Shown: positions 9,107 to 18,132 of the stretch, in pieces
Layout of the letters: each line of letters opens with the position of its first letter
Position numbering within the stretch: position 1 is the first letter of the stretch
Origin: Stutzerimonas stutzeri TS44
Lineage (GTDB): Bacteria > Pseudomonadota > Gammaproteobacteria > Pseudomonadales > Pseudomonadaceae
Assembly (NCBI GenBank): GCA_000263395.1
Contig: AJXE01000006.1
Coordinates: 1 to 64,000 of the forward strand
DNA length: 64,000 nt
Direction of reading: 5' to 3'
Notes under the pieces: generated by a model
Database searches by the model: none
The model's input: the letters and a program-made list of their open reading frames with translations, nothing else
Told to the model about the DNA's origin: nothing
Made by a program: the position numbers and the translations under genes

Positions 9107-10291
9107 TCACTCGCTGCCCAGCTTGAGGCGGTCCGGCTGGCGCTTCTCGATGGCGTACTTTAGCAGCGCGGCACTGCGGAAGATGCCGTGGGCGAACTTG
9201 CCGTAGGGCATGGTCAGGAAGAAGGCCATCACCACGCCCAGGTGCACCGCCAGCAGAATCGCCATGGCGCCGCTGTCGCGGCCGATCAGCAAGGCGAAGC
9301 CGGTCAGGCTGATCGCCAGCAGCAGGGCGATGAAGCCGCGGTCCATCGGCCGCTGGGCCACGTCGCCGTGAGCCGGGTCGCGGCGATGGTTGAGCACCAG
9401 CAGGCCGGCCGGGCCGGCGATCAGGCCGATGCCGCCGGCGATGCCGAGCAGTACCGGCAGGCTGAACACCGGGTACGGCGCGGCGAGCCCAAGCAGGTAG
9501 TGGTACAGCGTGGCCACGCTGGTGGCGGCGAAGCAGAGCATGAAGCCGTAGAAGGTCAGGTGGTGGAAACGGCGCCGCCAGAGGGTGAAGCGGTCGCTCT
9601 CATTGTTGCAGCCCTGACCGTGGCCACCGTCCAGGTACTTGAGCGTAAGCACCGCGCCGGAGGCTTCGAGCGCCGCCTCGCCAGTCGCGACGGCCTCGGT
9701 TTCGGCCGGCGTGATGCCCTGCCAGAAGCGCCGCACGCCGATGCCCAGCGCCAGCACGGCGAAGCCGAAGGCGGCGCCGAACATCAGCGCCAGGGTGTTG
9801 TGCGGGAAGATCGCGTAGAAGTCGCCGGCCAGGCGCCCGGGCAGCAGGCTGCCGCTGACCAGCAGGGTCAGCAGCAGGAACAGCGCCAGCCCGGCGGCGC
9901 TGGCCAGCGCCATGGTCAGGCCGTTGCGCCGGTACAGCGTGCCGAGCGCCGCCGGCCAGGCGTACTCGACGTAGGTGTCGACGCGCACCTTGGCCATCGC
10001 CTGCGGCACGTTGACGGCGAACTCGTGGGGCGCCGCGTACTGGCAGGCATGCAGGCAGGCGCCGCAGTTGTGGCAGAGGTTGGCCAGGTAGTGGATGTCC
10101 GCCTTGGCGAACTCCAGACGCCGGGTCATGGCCGGGAACACCGCGCAGAACCCTTCGCAGTAGCGGCAGGCATTGCAGATGGTCATCTGGCGTTCGACTT
10201 CAGCCTCGTCGAGGCTCAGCACGGAAATTAATTGGAAAGGCTCGCACTGTCCGGCACTGGCGTCCACGGCGATGGGGTCACGCAATTGCAT
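9107..10291 (-). CDS. tcuB: TcuB, iron-sulfur/heme membrane electron carrier for tricarballylate oxidation
   Basis: TcuB passes electrons from the flavoenzyme TcuA (tricarballylate or citrate-type dehydrogenase) to the membrane quinone pool. The 394-residue protein has two 4Fe-4S motifs near the N-terminus ([11 protein letters not shown] and [11 protein letters not shown]), then about six transmembrane helices with histidines in the second half, as in the CitB/TcuB family. Length is normal and no interruption is visible. The ATG at 10291 overlaps the end of tcuA by 14 nt, implying translational coupling. Because tcuA and tcuR next to it are damaged, TcuB is probably an orphan. Confidence 0.9.
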   Translation of the reverse strand: MQLRDPIAVDASAGQCEPFQLISVLSLDEAEVERQMTICNACRYCEGFCAVFPAMTRRLEFAKADIHYLANLCHNCGACLHACQYAAPHEFAVNVPQAMAKVRVDTYVEYAWPAALGTLYRRNGLTMALASAAGLALFLLLTLLVSGSLLPGRLAGDFYAIFPHNTLALMFGAAFGFAVLALGIGVRRFWQGITPAETEAVATGEAALEASGAVLTLKYLDGGHGQGCNNESDRFTLWRRRFHHLTFYGFMLCFAATSVATLYHYLLGLAAPYPVFSLPVLLGIAGGIGLIAGPAGLLVLNHRRDPAHGDVAQRPMDRGFIALLLAISLTGFALLIGRDSGAMAILLAVHLGVVMAFFLTMPYGKFAHGIFRSAALLKYAIEKRQPDRLKLGSE

Positions 10292-11192
10292 GTTGGGTTC
10301 CTTCGTTCACGACGGAAGTGTGATGGCCGGCGGCTGCCGCGGCCCGGGTGCCGGCGATGCGGCCGAAAGCGGTGCCGATGCTCAAGCCGACGCCCGCGGT
10401 GTAGCCCTTGCCGAGCACGTTGCCGGCCATCATCTCGCCGGCGACGAACAGGTTGGCGCTGGGCTTGCCGGCGAAATGCACGGCGGCGTTTTCGTCGGTC
10501 TTCAGCCCCAGGTAGGTGAAGGTCACCCCCGGCTTGAGCGCGTAGCCGTAGTACGGCGGCGTATCCAAAGGCCGCGCCCAGTGCGTCTTGGCCGGCGCGA
10601 GACCCTCGGTGTGGCAGTCGTCCAGACTGGTGTGGTCGAACTGGCCGACCCGGCAGGCGCGGTTGTAGGCCTCGATGCTTTCGACGAAGGCCGCCTCGGG
10701 CAGGTCCAGCTTGCGCGCCAGTTCGGCCAGGCTGTTGGCCTTGGTGCCGGGGAATACCGGCGGCATGAAGCGGCCGATGGCCTTCTGGTCGATGATCGAA
10801 TAGGCGACCTGACCCGGCTGCTGCGCCACCAGGCGACCCCAGATGGCGTAGCGCTTGGGCCAGAAATCCTCGCCCTCGTCGTAGAAGCGACGCCCCTCGC
10901 GGTTGACCACCACGCCGAGCGACACGCAGTCGATGCGCGTGCAGATGCCGCCGTCATACAGCGGCGCGCGCGCGTCGATGGCGACCATGTGCGCCTGGGT
11001 CGGGTCGCCGATCACGTCGGCGCCGGCCTCGAGCATGCTGCGCAGCAGCACGCCCTGGTTGAAGCGCGTGCCGCGGATCAGGAAGTTGTCGGCCGGCCAC
11101 TCGCCGCGCTCGTTCTGCCCCCAGGCCTCGCGGGCCATCAGCGCGGCGCACAGGGCGGCATTGCCACCGCCCACGACAAGAACATCGAACAT
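10278..11192 (-). pseudogene. tcuA: tcuA, FAD-dependent tricarballylate dehydrogenase with a large internal in-frame deletion
   Basis: The ATG at 11192 (AGGAGAGG upstream) begins MFDVLVVGGGNAALCAALMA-RE, the Rossmann beta-alpha segment of a fumarate-reductase-type flavoprotein. At residues 20-24 (about 11120-11135) it jumps directly to AWGQNERGEWPADNFLIRG, which in TcuA lies about 165 residues further on. The rest follows the family to the C-terminal FAD segment (FVAGEMMAGNVLGKGYTAG). The product is 304 residues instead of about 470 and lacks most of the FAD- and substrate-binding region. The junction falls in an R-E-A tract that would occur at both ends of the lost segment, suggesting recombination between short direct repeats. 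The frame is open, so a protein may be made, but dehydrogenase activity is unlikely. Confidence 0.85.
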
Positions 11193-11322
11193 CAGCCTCT
11201 CCTCACTGGCGAGGAGAGCCGATCCGGCCTCCCCTCTGGTTGGCCACGACTGTAGGGAGCGGCCCGGCGGCTCGAAAGGCGGCTGGCGGCAAAGGGTCTT
11301 TAGTTTTGCTAAAGGGCGGCGC

Positions 11323-12108
11323 TCAGTCCTGCGCCTCGTACAGCCGCGCGCCCGGCCAGAGACCCTGGCGCACCAGGTCGCGGGCGACATCGGCGATCAC
11401 CAGGCGGGCGGCCAGCGCGGCGGGCGACAGCTCCTCCTCGGGCAGCGTCACCAGCAGGTTGCGCCGCGTCACGTGGGCATCCTCGATCTGCACCACCCTG
11501 AGCCCGCACTCGCCCGAATGCGCCGCCGCCGCGCCGGGCTGGATGGTCGCCGCGTAGCCGCCGCGCACGGCCTGCATGAGCAGCGCCAGGCCGTCGATCT
11601 CCATGACGATGTTCGGCTCGATGCCGGAACGCTCGAAGGTGGCCATCAGCGTGGTGCGCAGCCCGTGATGCTGGCTGGGCAGCACCAGCGGCAGTTGCCC
11701 GAGCTCGGCCAGGCGCACGCTCGGCCCGCTGGGCGCACCCGGCAGGCTGGCGGCAGTGATGACGAACAGCTGCTCGGCGAGCAGCGGCCGGATGCCCCAT
11801 TTGCGGCCACTGTCGGCCTGGAACAGCACGGCAAGGTCGAGCTGGCGGGTGCTGAGCTGGTTGGCCAGGTAGCCGGAGAGCATCTCCACCAGGTGCAGCT
11901 GGATGTCCGGGTAGCGCTCGCGCATCGCGTCGATCAGCGGCAGGGCCAGCACCGAGGCGGTGGTCGGCGGCAGGCCGACGCTGACGCAGCCGCTCATGCG
12001 TCCGCGCTGCGCGGCTTCGCTAAAGGAGCGCGCCGGGTCAGCACCGCCGCGCAGTCCAGGCCGCGCCAAGGCCGGCAAATGCAAATAATCGTCAAGATAA
12101 GTTGCCAA
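11323..12108 (-). pseudogene. tcuR: tcuR, LysR-type regulator lacking its DNA-binding domain
   Basis: Residues from about 36 (RMSGCVSVGLPPTTASVLAL) to the end match the effector-binding domain of TcuR/Nac-type LysR regulators, including DIQLHLVEMLSGYL and LPLVLPSQHHGLR. A normal protein of about 300 residues begins with a winged HTH of roughly 60 residues and a linker helix. Here only about 35 residues precede the effector domain (TTG start at 12108, ATYLDDYLHLPALARP), with no resemblance to an HTH, and no lost piece was found upstream to 12305. It is divergent from phhA and adjacent to tcuA. I take it as N-terminally truncated and non-functional as a DNA-binding regulator. Confidence 0.75.
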
Positions 12109-12305
12109 CCGGATCGTTCATCGACGCCAAAACCACAGGCCCGGCGGCGCACGTCAGACATTCTTTACACGCAGGCGACTCGCCACTGCGACATCGCGCC
12201 GCAGCAGCCCTCGCCGGCGGCATGCGGCACGGGTTCAGATGGGGCATCCGATAACAACAACACTGCCTCACAGACGCGCCGCGCCGCGTCGGGCCAGGAG
12301 GTCAG

Positions 12306-13091
12306 ATGAAAACCACGCGCTACGTCGCCCGCGAACCGGACGCCAGCGGGCACATCCACTACCCCGACAGCGAGCATGCGGTGTGGAACACCCTCATCGA
12401 GCGCCAGCTGAAACTGCTGCCGGGGCGCGCCTGCGATGAATACCTGGCCGGCCTCGACCAGCTCACCCTGCCCAACGCGCGCATCCCGCAGCTGGACGAA
12501 GTCAACCGGGTGCTCGCACGCACCACCGGCTGGCAGGTCGCCCGCGTGCCGGCGCTGATTCCCTTCCAGACCTTCTTCGAGCTGCTGGCGAGCAAGCGCT
12601 TCCCGGTCGCCACCTTCATCCGCACGCCGCAGGAGCTGGACTACCTGCAGGAGCCGGACATCTTCCACGAGCTCTTCGGCCACTGCCCGCTGCTGACCAA
12701 CCCGTGGTTCGCCGAGTTCACCCACACCTACGGCCAGCTGGGTCTGGCGGCGAGCAAGGAGGAGCGCGTCTACCTCGCGCGGCTGTATTGGATGACCATC
12801 GAATTCGGTCTGGTGGACACGCCCGAAGGCCGGCGCATCTACGGCGGCGGCATTCTTTCCTCGCCGAAGGAAACGCTCTACAGCCTGTCCGCCGAGCCCG
12901 AGCAGCAGCCCTTCGACATGATCGAAGCCATGCGCACGCCCTACCGCATCGACATCCTGCAGCCGGTGTATTTCGTCCTGCCGGACCTGCACCGGCTGTT
13001 CGAGCTGGCCCGCGAGGACATCATGGCGCACGTCCATGAAGCCATGCGCCTGGGCCTGCACCAGCCGAAGTTTCCGCCCAGGGCGGCGTGA
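12306..13091 (+). CDS. phhA: Phenylalanine-4-hydroxylase PhhA
   Basis: Cytoplasmic Fe(II)- and tetrahydropterin-dependent monooxygenase converting phenylalanine to tyrosine. The 261-residue length is the usual bacterial single-domain form. The iron ligands are visible as His121 and His126 in HELFGH and Glu166 in MTIEFG. The pterin-binding region (LIPFQTFFELLASKRFPVAT) is intact. The ATG at 12306 follows an AGGAGG-like site (CCAGGAGGTCAG). phhB follows after 139 nt that hold a pair of REP-like palindromes. PhhR (7234-8790) is the expected activator. Confidence 0.98.
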   Translation: MKTTRYVAREPDASGHIHYPDSEHAVWNTLIERQLKLLPGRACDEYLAGLDQLTLPNARIPQLDEVNRVLARTTGWQVARVPALIPFQTFFELLASKRFPVATFIRTPQELDYLQEPDIFHELFGHCPLLTNPWFAEFTHTYGQLGLAASKEERVYLARLYWMTIEFGLVDTPEGRRIYGGGILSSPKETLYSLSAEPEQQPFDMIEAMRTPYRIDILQPVYFVLPDLHRLFELAREDIMAHVHEAMRLGLHQPKFPPRAA

Positions 13092-13113
13092 TTCGGCCTT
13101 GTCCGGGGCTCGT

Positions 13114-13173
13114 GGTGGGCTGAAGCCCACCCTGCGGGCGCCAGCTGTCCGGTAGGGTGGGCTTCAGCCCACC
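13114..13173. repeat. Inverted pair of REP-like palindromes between phhA and phhB
   Basis: GGTGGGCTGAAGCCCACCCT (13114-13133) and its reverse complement (13154-13173) face each other across about 20 nt. Each unit is a near-perfect 18-bp palindrome with a GA/TC centre. The same unit recurs at 17873-18106 and 20878-20992. Confidence 0.85.
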
Positions 13174-13230
13174 ACCTTGCCTACGCTTCAAGCTCAAACG
13201 ACCTCCATCATCAAGAAAGGGACCGCCACC

Positions 13231-13587
13231 ATGACCGCCCTCGCCCAAGCCCAATGCGAAGCCTGCCGCGCCGATGCGCCGAAGGTATCCGATGAAGAAC
13301 TGGCCGAGCTGATCCACGAAATCCCCGACTGGAACATCGAGGTGCGCGACGACCACATGGAGCTGGAGCGCGTGTTCCTGTTCCGCAACTTCCGCCACGC
13401 CCTGGCCTTCACCAACGCGGTCGGCGCCATCGCCGAGGAAGTCGGCCACCATCCGGCGCTGCTCACCGAGTGGGGCAAGGTCACCGTGACCTGGTGGAGC
13501 CACGAGCTGCGCGGCCTGCACCGCAACGACTTCATCATGGCCGCGCGCACCGATCAGCTCGCCAGCCGCGCGGAGGGGCGCAAGTGA
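13231..13587 (+). CDS. phhB: Pterin-4a-carbinolamine dehydratase PhhB
   Basis: Regenerates the tetrahydropterin cofactor used by PhhA by dehydrating 4a-hydroxytetrahydropterin. The 118-residue protein has the family pattern [20 protein letters not shown] with the HHP motif, and the third conserved histidine in [10 protein letters not shown]. The ATG at 13231 is preferred over an in-frame ATG at 13177 because AAAGGG stands 8-9 nt before it and the family starts near the sequence [18 protein letters not shown]. It follows phhA on the same strand. Confidence 0.95.
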   Translation: MTALAQAQCEACRADAPKVSDEELAELIHEIPDWNIEVRDDHMELERVFLFRNFRHALAFTNAVGAIAEEVGHHPALLTEWGKVTVTWWSHELRGLHRNDFIMAARTDQLASRAEGRK

Positions 13588-13737
13588 TGCGCGGGGCCTC
13601 GCCGCGCGGAGCCAGTGCCCGTGCGGCGGTGAAATCGGCTACCGATGACCGGGGACCAGGCACCGCGACGAGTCATGGCCGAACCATGCCGAGGAGTCCG
13701 GGCCTGGGGCGCCGGAAGTGTTCCGGCGGACGGGCCG

Positions 13738-15627
13738 CTAGATACGGAAACTGCCCACCAGTTGCTTGAGCCGCTCGGCCTGCTGCTCCAGATCGTTGCA
13801 GGCGCGCAGGGTGGATTGCAGGTTCTGCACGCCGTCCTGGTTGAGCGTGTTGATCTCGGTGATGTCCATGTTCAGCGACTCGATCACCGCGGTCTGCTCC
13901 TCGGTGGCGGTGGCCACCGACTGGTTCATGCCGTCGATCTCACCGATGCGCCGGGTGACTTCGCCCAGGCTCTCGCCGGCGCGATCGGCGATGGTGACGC
14001 TGTCCTCGCTCTGCTTCTGGCTGGCGGTCATGTTTTCCACCGAGGCATGCGCGCCGACCTGCAACTCCTCGATCATCTGATGGATTTCCTGCGCCGAGCT
14101 CTGCGTGCGATGGGCGAGGTTGCGCACCTCGTCCGCCACCACCGCGAAGCCCCGGCCGGCCTCGCCCGCCCGCGCGGCCTCGATGGCGGCGTTGAGCGCC
14201 AGCAGGTTGGTCTGTTCGGAAATGCCCTGGATCACTTCGAGAATCCGGCCGATCTCCACCGTCCGCGTGTCCAGCGCGTCGATCTCCACGCAGGAGGCGC
14301 TGATCTTCGCTGACAGCTCGCGCATGGCGGCGATGTTCTGCTCGACCACTTGCCGTCCGTCGTCGGCCTGCAGGCGCGCGTCGCTGGCATGCTGCGAGGC
14401 GTCGGCGGCATTGCGGGCGATTTCCTGGGCGGCGGCGCCCAGCTCGTTGATCGCCGCCGCCACGCTGTTGGTGCGGCTGGCCTGTTCGTCGGAGTTGGCC
14501 AGCGAGGCGTTGGAGGCGCCGAGCACGCGCTGCGCCACCTCGTGCACCGCCTGCGTCGCGGACGACACCTCGCGGATCGAACCGTGGATGCGCTCGACGA
14601 AACGGTTGAAGGCACCAGCCAGCGCGCCGAATTCGTCGTTGGACTGCACCTCGAGCCGGCGGGTCAGATCGCCCTCGCCCTCGGCGATGTTGCCCATCGC
14701 CCGGCCCATGTCGGTCAGCGGGCGCATCAGCACGCGGATCAGCAGGCCCAGCAGCAGCATGATGAAGGCCACCGCGGCGACGGTGGCGATCAGCGCGGTG
14801 GTGCGGAAACGGCTGAGGCTGGCGTAGGCCTTGTCGCGATCCAGCGAGATACCGACGTACCACTTCACCGAGGGCAGGCCCTGCACCGGACTGAAACCGA
14901 GGATGCGCGACGCGCCGCCGAGTTCGGCCTCGACATAGCGGCTATCCAGCGACGGCGTGTTCTGCGGATAGATGTCGCGCAGCGACTTCATCACCTTGCT
15001 GGTATCGGGATGCACCAGCACCTTGCCGTCGCTGCTGACAAGGAAGGCGTAGCCCATGCCGTCGAAATCCAGCGCGTTGATGATCCCCACCAGCGCCTTG
15101 AGCCCCAGGTCGCCGCCGACTACGCCGAGGGTCTGCGTTCCGTTCTTCGCCGGGGTGGCGATGGACATGATCAGCTGCCCGCTGGCGGCATCGACATAGG
15201 GTTCGGTCAGCGTCGAGCCACCGGCGGCCAGGGCATCCTTGTACCAGGGCCGGGTGCGCGGGTCGAAGTCGGCCGGCATCTCGTCGTAAGGGCGCAGCAG
15301 GAAGCTGCCGTCCTGCCCGCCGAGGTAGGTGAAGGCGAACGTCGAGGTCAGCGCGCGCTGCTCGAACAGGCTGGCCACGCGCTCGCTGCTGTTGTCGGCG
15401 GCGACCGACTCGGCCGCGCTCTCCACCAGCAGGATACGGCCGGACAGCCAGTTCTGGATGTTGTTGGCGGTAACCTTGCCCATCTCGTCGAGGTAGCTCT
15501 CGAGATTGGCGCGAATGGCGTTGCGCTGCTGGTAGTCGTTGTAGAGGGTGAACAGGGCGAAGGTCGCGATCACCACCAGCGATGCGGCCAGCAGGATCTT
15601 GTGGCTGAATTTGAGGCGACTGGGCAT
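13738..15627 (-). CDS. Methyl-accepting chemotaxis protein with dCache sensor (amino-acid type)
   Basis: A 629-residue transmembrane chemoreceptor. TM1 is at about 10-29, a periplasmic dCache_1 domain spans about 30-275, and TM2 about 282-304 is followed by HAMP. The signalling domain carries the conserved hairpin tip ([19 protein letters not shown]). The sensor contains the amino-acid-binding pattern of PctA-like receptors: Arg126, Trp128, Tyr129 and Asp173 are present, but position 121 is Phe (FDPRTRPWY) where the motif I remember has Tyr. The C-terminus ends [10 protein letters not shown], with no CheR-binding NWETF-type pentapeptide. It lies between phhAB and the tyrosine degradation genes, so amino acids are plausible ligands. 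Confidence 0.92.
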   Translation of the reverse strand: MPSRLKFSHKILLAASLVVIATFALFTLYNDYQQRNAIRANLESYLDEMGKVTANNIQNWLSGRILLVESAAESVAADNSSERVASLFEQRALTSTFAFTYLGGQDGSFLLRPYDEMPADFDPRTRPWYKDALAAGGSTLTEPYVDAASGQLIMSIATPAKNGTQTLGVVGGDLGLKALVGIINALDFDGMGYAFLVSSDGKVLVHPDTSKVMKSLRDIYPQNTPSLDSRYVEAELGGASRILGFSPVQGLPSVKWYVGISLDRDKAYASLSRFRTTALIATVAAVAFIMLLLGLLIRVLMRPLTDMGRAMGNIAEGEGDLTRRLEVQSNDEFGALAGAFNRFVERIHGSIREVSSATQAVHEVAQRVLGASNASLANSDEQASRTNSVAAAINELGAAAQEIARNAADASQHASDARLQADDGRQVVEQNIAAMRELSAKISASCVEIDALDTRTVEIGRILEVIQGISEQTNLLALNAAIEAARAGEAGRGFAVVADEVRNLAHRTQSSAQEIHQMIEELQVGAHASVENMTASQKQSEDSVTIADRAGESLGEVTRRIGEIDGMNQSVATATEEQTAVIESLNMDITEINTLNQDGVQNLQSTLRACNDLEQQAERLKQLVGSFRI

Positions 15628-15816
15628 TTTGAGGGGCGTCCGATTGGCTGACTGGGCGCATCCTGCGGTACGTGCAATCCGTGATCTTGGTCAGCTTTTC
15701 GGCCTTCGACCGGCGAACTTGAACGCTGCGCCCCGCCCGCCGACGAATCGCAGCCCGGCCCGCCGGAGGCGATCCGGCTCATCATCGGCGCAAGCCGGAG
15801 CGCCAGGCCGTGCGGG

Positions 15817-16467
15817 TCACGGGGCGTCGGGCTGCATCTCCGGGGCGGCCTGTCGAAAGGCCGGCAGCGCTTCGCAGCGCGCCACGCTGGCGAGCAGCCG
15901 CGGATAGGCCGCGAGATCGCAGCCGAAACGCCGCGCGTTGTACACCTGCGGCACCAGGCAGGCTTCCAGATAACCGGGGCGGTCGCCGAGGGAGAAACGC
16001 TCGCCGAACGCCTCCAGCCCCTGCTCCACCGCCGTCAGCCCCGTCGCGATCCAGTGGCGATACCAGGCGTCCTTCGCCGCGTCGTCCACACCCAGTTCGC
16101 CGCTGAGGTACTGCAGCACGCGCAGGTTGTTCAGCGGATGAATCTCGCAGGCGATGTGTTGCGCCAACGCGCGCACCTGGGCGCGCTCCAGCGGATCGCC
16201 GGGCAGGATCGCCGGCACCGGAAACACCTCCTCGAGGTATTCCAGGATCGCCAGCGACTGCGCGATGCGCGCGCCGCCATTGATCTCATCCACCAGCAGC
16301 GGCACCAGTTGCTGCGGATTGAGCGCGCGGTAGGCGGCGGCGTGCTGCTGCCCGCCGTCCTGCAGCAGGTGCACCGGCACCTGGCGATACGTCAGGCTCT
16401 TGAGGTTGAGCGCGATGCGTACGCGATAGGCGGCGCTGGAGCGCCAGTAGGCATAGAGGGTCAGCAT
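15817..16467 (-). CDS. maiA: Maleylacetoacetate isomerase
   Basis: Zeta-class glutathione transferase that converts maleylacetoacetate to fumarylacetoacetate in the homogentisate pathway. The 216-residue product begins MLTLYAYWRSSAAYRVRIAL, with the SSAAYRVRIAL motif corresponding to the catalytic SSCSxR motif of the zeta class; the usual Cys is Ala here. The cis-Pro loop (QQLVPLLVDE) and the family segment around EIHPLNNLRVLQYL are present. The start at 16467 has GGAG 8 nt upstream; an ATG at 16494 is less likely. hpd lies 39 nt upstream on the same strand. homogentisate dioxygenase and fumarylacetoacetase are not in the window. Confidence 0.9.
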   Translation of the reverse strand: MLTLYAYWRSSAAYRVRIALNLKSLTYRQVPVHLLQDGGQQHAAAYRALNPQQLVPLLVDEINGGARIAQSLAILEYLEEVFPVPAILPGDPLERAQVRALAQHIACEIHPLNNLRVLQYLSGELGVDDAAKDAWYRHWIATGLTAVEQGLEAFGERFSLGDRPGYLEACLVPQVYNARRFGCDLAAYPRLLASVARCEALPAFRQAAPEMQPDAP

Positions 16468-16506
16468 GGGCAATCTCCGGGCAGGCCTCGGCAAAGCGTA
16501 GACGGC

Positions 16507-17604
16507 TCACCGCCCGGCCGTGAGCACGCCCCGGCGCAACTGGTCCTCCTCGATGGATTCGAACAGCGCCTTGAAGTTGCCTTCGCCGAAGCCCTGGTTG
16601 CCCTTGCGCTGGATGATTTCGAAGAAGATCGGACCGATCACCGTGTTGGTGAAGATCTGCAGCAGGATGCCGTCGTCGCCCGGCGTACCGTCGATCAGGA
16701 TGCTCAGCTCGCGCAGTTGCTCCAGCGGCTCGCCGTGGCCCGGCACGCGGCTGTCGACCTTCTCGTAGTAGGTGTCCGGGGTGGTCATGAAGTCCACACC
16801 ATTGGCGCGCAGGCGCCGAACGGTCTCGTAGATATCGTCGGTCGAGAGCGCGATGTGCTGGATGCCCTCGCCATGGTACTCGCGGATGAATTCCTCGATC
16901 TGCGACTTGTCGTCCGCCGACTCGTTGATCGGGATGCGGATCTTGCCGCACGGCGCGGTCATGGCGCGGGAAAACAGTCCGGTGAGCTTGCCCTCGATGT
17001 CGAAGTAGCGAACCTCGCGGAAGTTGGCGATGCGCTCGTAGAAGCCGGACCAGACGTCCATCTGCCCGCGCTTGACGTTGTGGGTCAGGTGGTCGATGCA
17101 GCGCAGGCCGACGGCGTGGTCGTTCGGCGTGCGCCCCTCGATGAACTCGAAATCGACGTCGTAGATGCTCTTGTCGCTGCTCTCGTTGGCATATCGGTCG
17201 ACCAGATACAGCAGCGAGCCGCCGATGCCCTCGACGCAGGGGATGTTCAGCTCGCCGAAGTTGGCGTGGCTGCCCACCAGCGTGGCACCCCGGGATTCGA
17301 CGTAGGCGGCGGCCTGGGCGGCGTTCTTCACCCGGAAGGCCATCGCGCAGGCACTCGGCCCGTGCTTCTCGGCGAAGGCATGCACGTGCCCGGTCGGGCT
17401 GCCGTTGAGCACGAGGTTGATGTCGTGCTGCTGGAACAGCCAGACCTCCTTGGAGCGGTGCCTGGCGGTTTCGGTGAAGCCCATCTGGGTGAACAGCGTG
17501 CGCAGCTGCTCGATGCCTGCGGCGTTCGGCGCGGTGAATTCGACGAACTCGAAGCCATCGGTACCGATGGGATTGTGTTGCTCGATCTTGTTCACGGCGT
17601 TCAT
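16507..17604 (-). CDS. hpd: 4-hydroxyphenylpyruvate dioxygenase
   Basis: Non-heme iron oxygenase that converts 4-hydroxyphenylpyruvate to homogentisate. The 365-residue protein has two vicinal-oxygen-chelate domains. The Fe(II) ligands are visible at His172 (IDHLTHNV), His250 (GIQHIALS) and Glu329 (FFEIIQRKGNQGFGEGNFKA region). The start at 17604 fits the family length. It forms an operon with maiA 39 nt downstream, and is expected to be under PhhR control. Upstream is a 528-nt gap filled largely by REP-like tandem repeats. Confidence 0.97.
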   Translation of the reverse strand: MNAVNKIEQHNPIGTDGFEFVEFTAPNAAGIEQLRTLFTQMGFTETARHRSKEVWLFQQHDINLVLNGSPTGHVHAFAEKHGPSACAMAFRVKNAAQAAAYVESRGATLVGSHANFGELNIPCVEGIGGSLLYLVDRYANESSDKSIYDVDFEFIEGRTPNDHAVGLRCIDHLTHNVKRGQMDVWSGFYERIANFREVRYFDIEGKLTGLFSRAMTAPCGKIRIPINESADDKSQIEEFIREYHGEGIQHIALSTDDIYETVRRLRANGVDFMTTPDTYYEKVDSRVPGHGEPLEQLRELSILIDGTPGDDGILLQIFTNTVIGPIFFEIIQRKGNQGFGEGNFKALFESIEEDQLRRGVLTAGR

Positions 17605-17872
17605 GGCGCCTCCGTTTTCTTGTTATCGATTCGATGGAGTCCGAAGACTCCCGCATGCATGGCTGAGGCCATGACAAACCAGCGCAGGCGGCGAAACAAG
17701 CGGGCTGCGGCCGCCCAGGCCGGCCACATGCCGGCGCCGGCGTCAGCTTTTCCTTACACCACGCCAAGCGCGCTCCGGAGCGGGCATCCGGCCTGCCAGG
17801 CGTAACGAAAAACTGACAACGCACTGCGACAAGCTGTTGCGCATGTCACCGATGTCCGCGAGACGTCGAAAA

Positions 17873-18106
17873 GGTGGGCTGAAGCCCACCCTACGAGAAC
17901 CTGCAAGAGCTGCCCCATAGAGCGGGCCCGCCCCGACCGGTAGGGTGGGCTTCAGCCCACCAACGCGAGCCTGCAAGACCTACCTCGTAGAGCGGGCCCG
18001 CACCCACCGGTAGGGTGGGCTTCAGCTCACCAGCGCGAGCCTGCAAGTCCTGCCCCGTAGAGCGAGCCCGCACCCACCGGTAGGGTGGGCTTCAGCCCAC
18101 CAGCGC
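17873..18106. repeat. REP-like palindrome followed by a 70-bp tandem array
   Basis: A palindrome GGTGGGCTGAAGCCCACC lies at 17873-17890. From about 17898 a unit of 70 bp is repeated three times, with the shared core AGGGTGGGCTTCAGCCCACC starting at 17942, 18012 and 18082; the second copy has one base change in the palindrome (CTCACC). Each unit also contains TAGAGCGGGCCCGC-like and CCTGCAAG segments. The array ends just before the stop of the sodium symporter gene, so it lies between two convergent-to-tandem minus-strand genes (hpd start, symporter end). The remainder of the 17605-18132 gap holds no gene I can support. Confidence 0.85.
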
Positions 18107-18132
18107 GTTCTGCAAGGACGACGGCGATCGCG

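Noticed and set aside
17898..18106. Tandem repeats considered as a CRISPR array
   Set aside because: Units are 70 bp with the whole unit conserved, so there are no unique spacers, and no cas genes are near.
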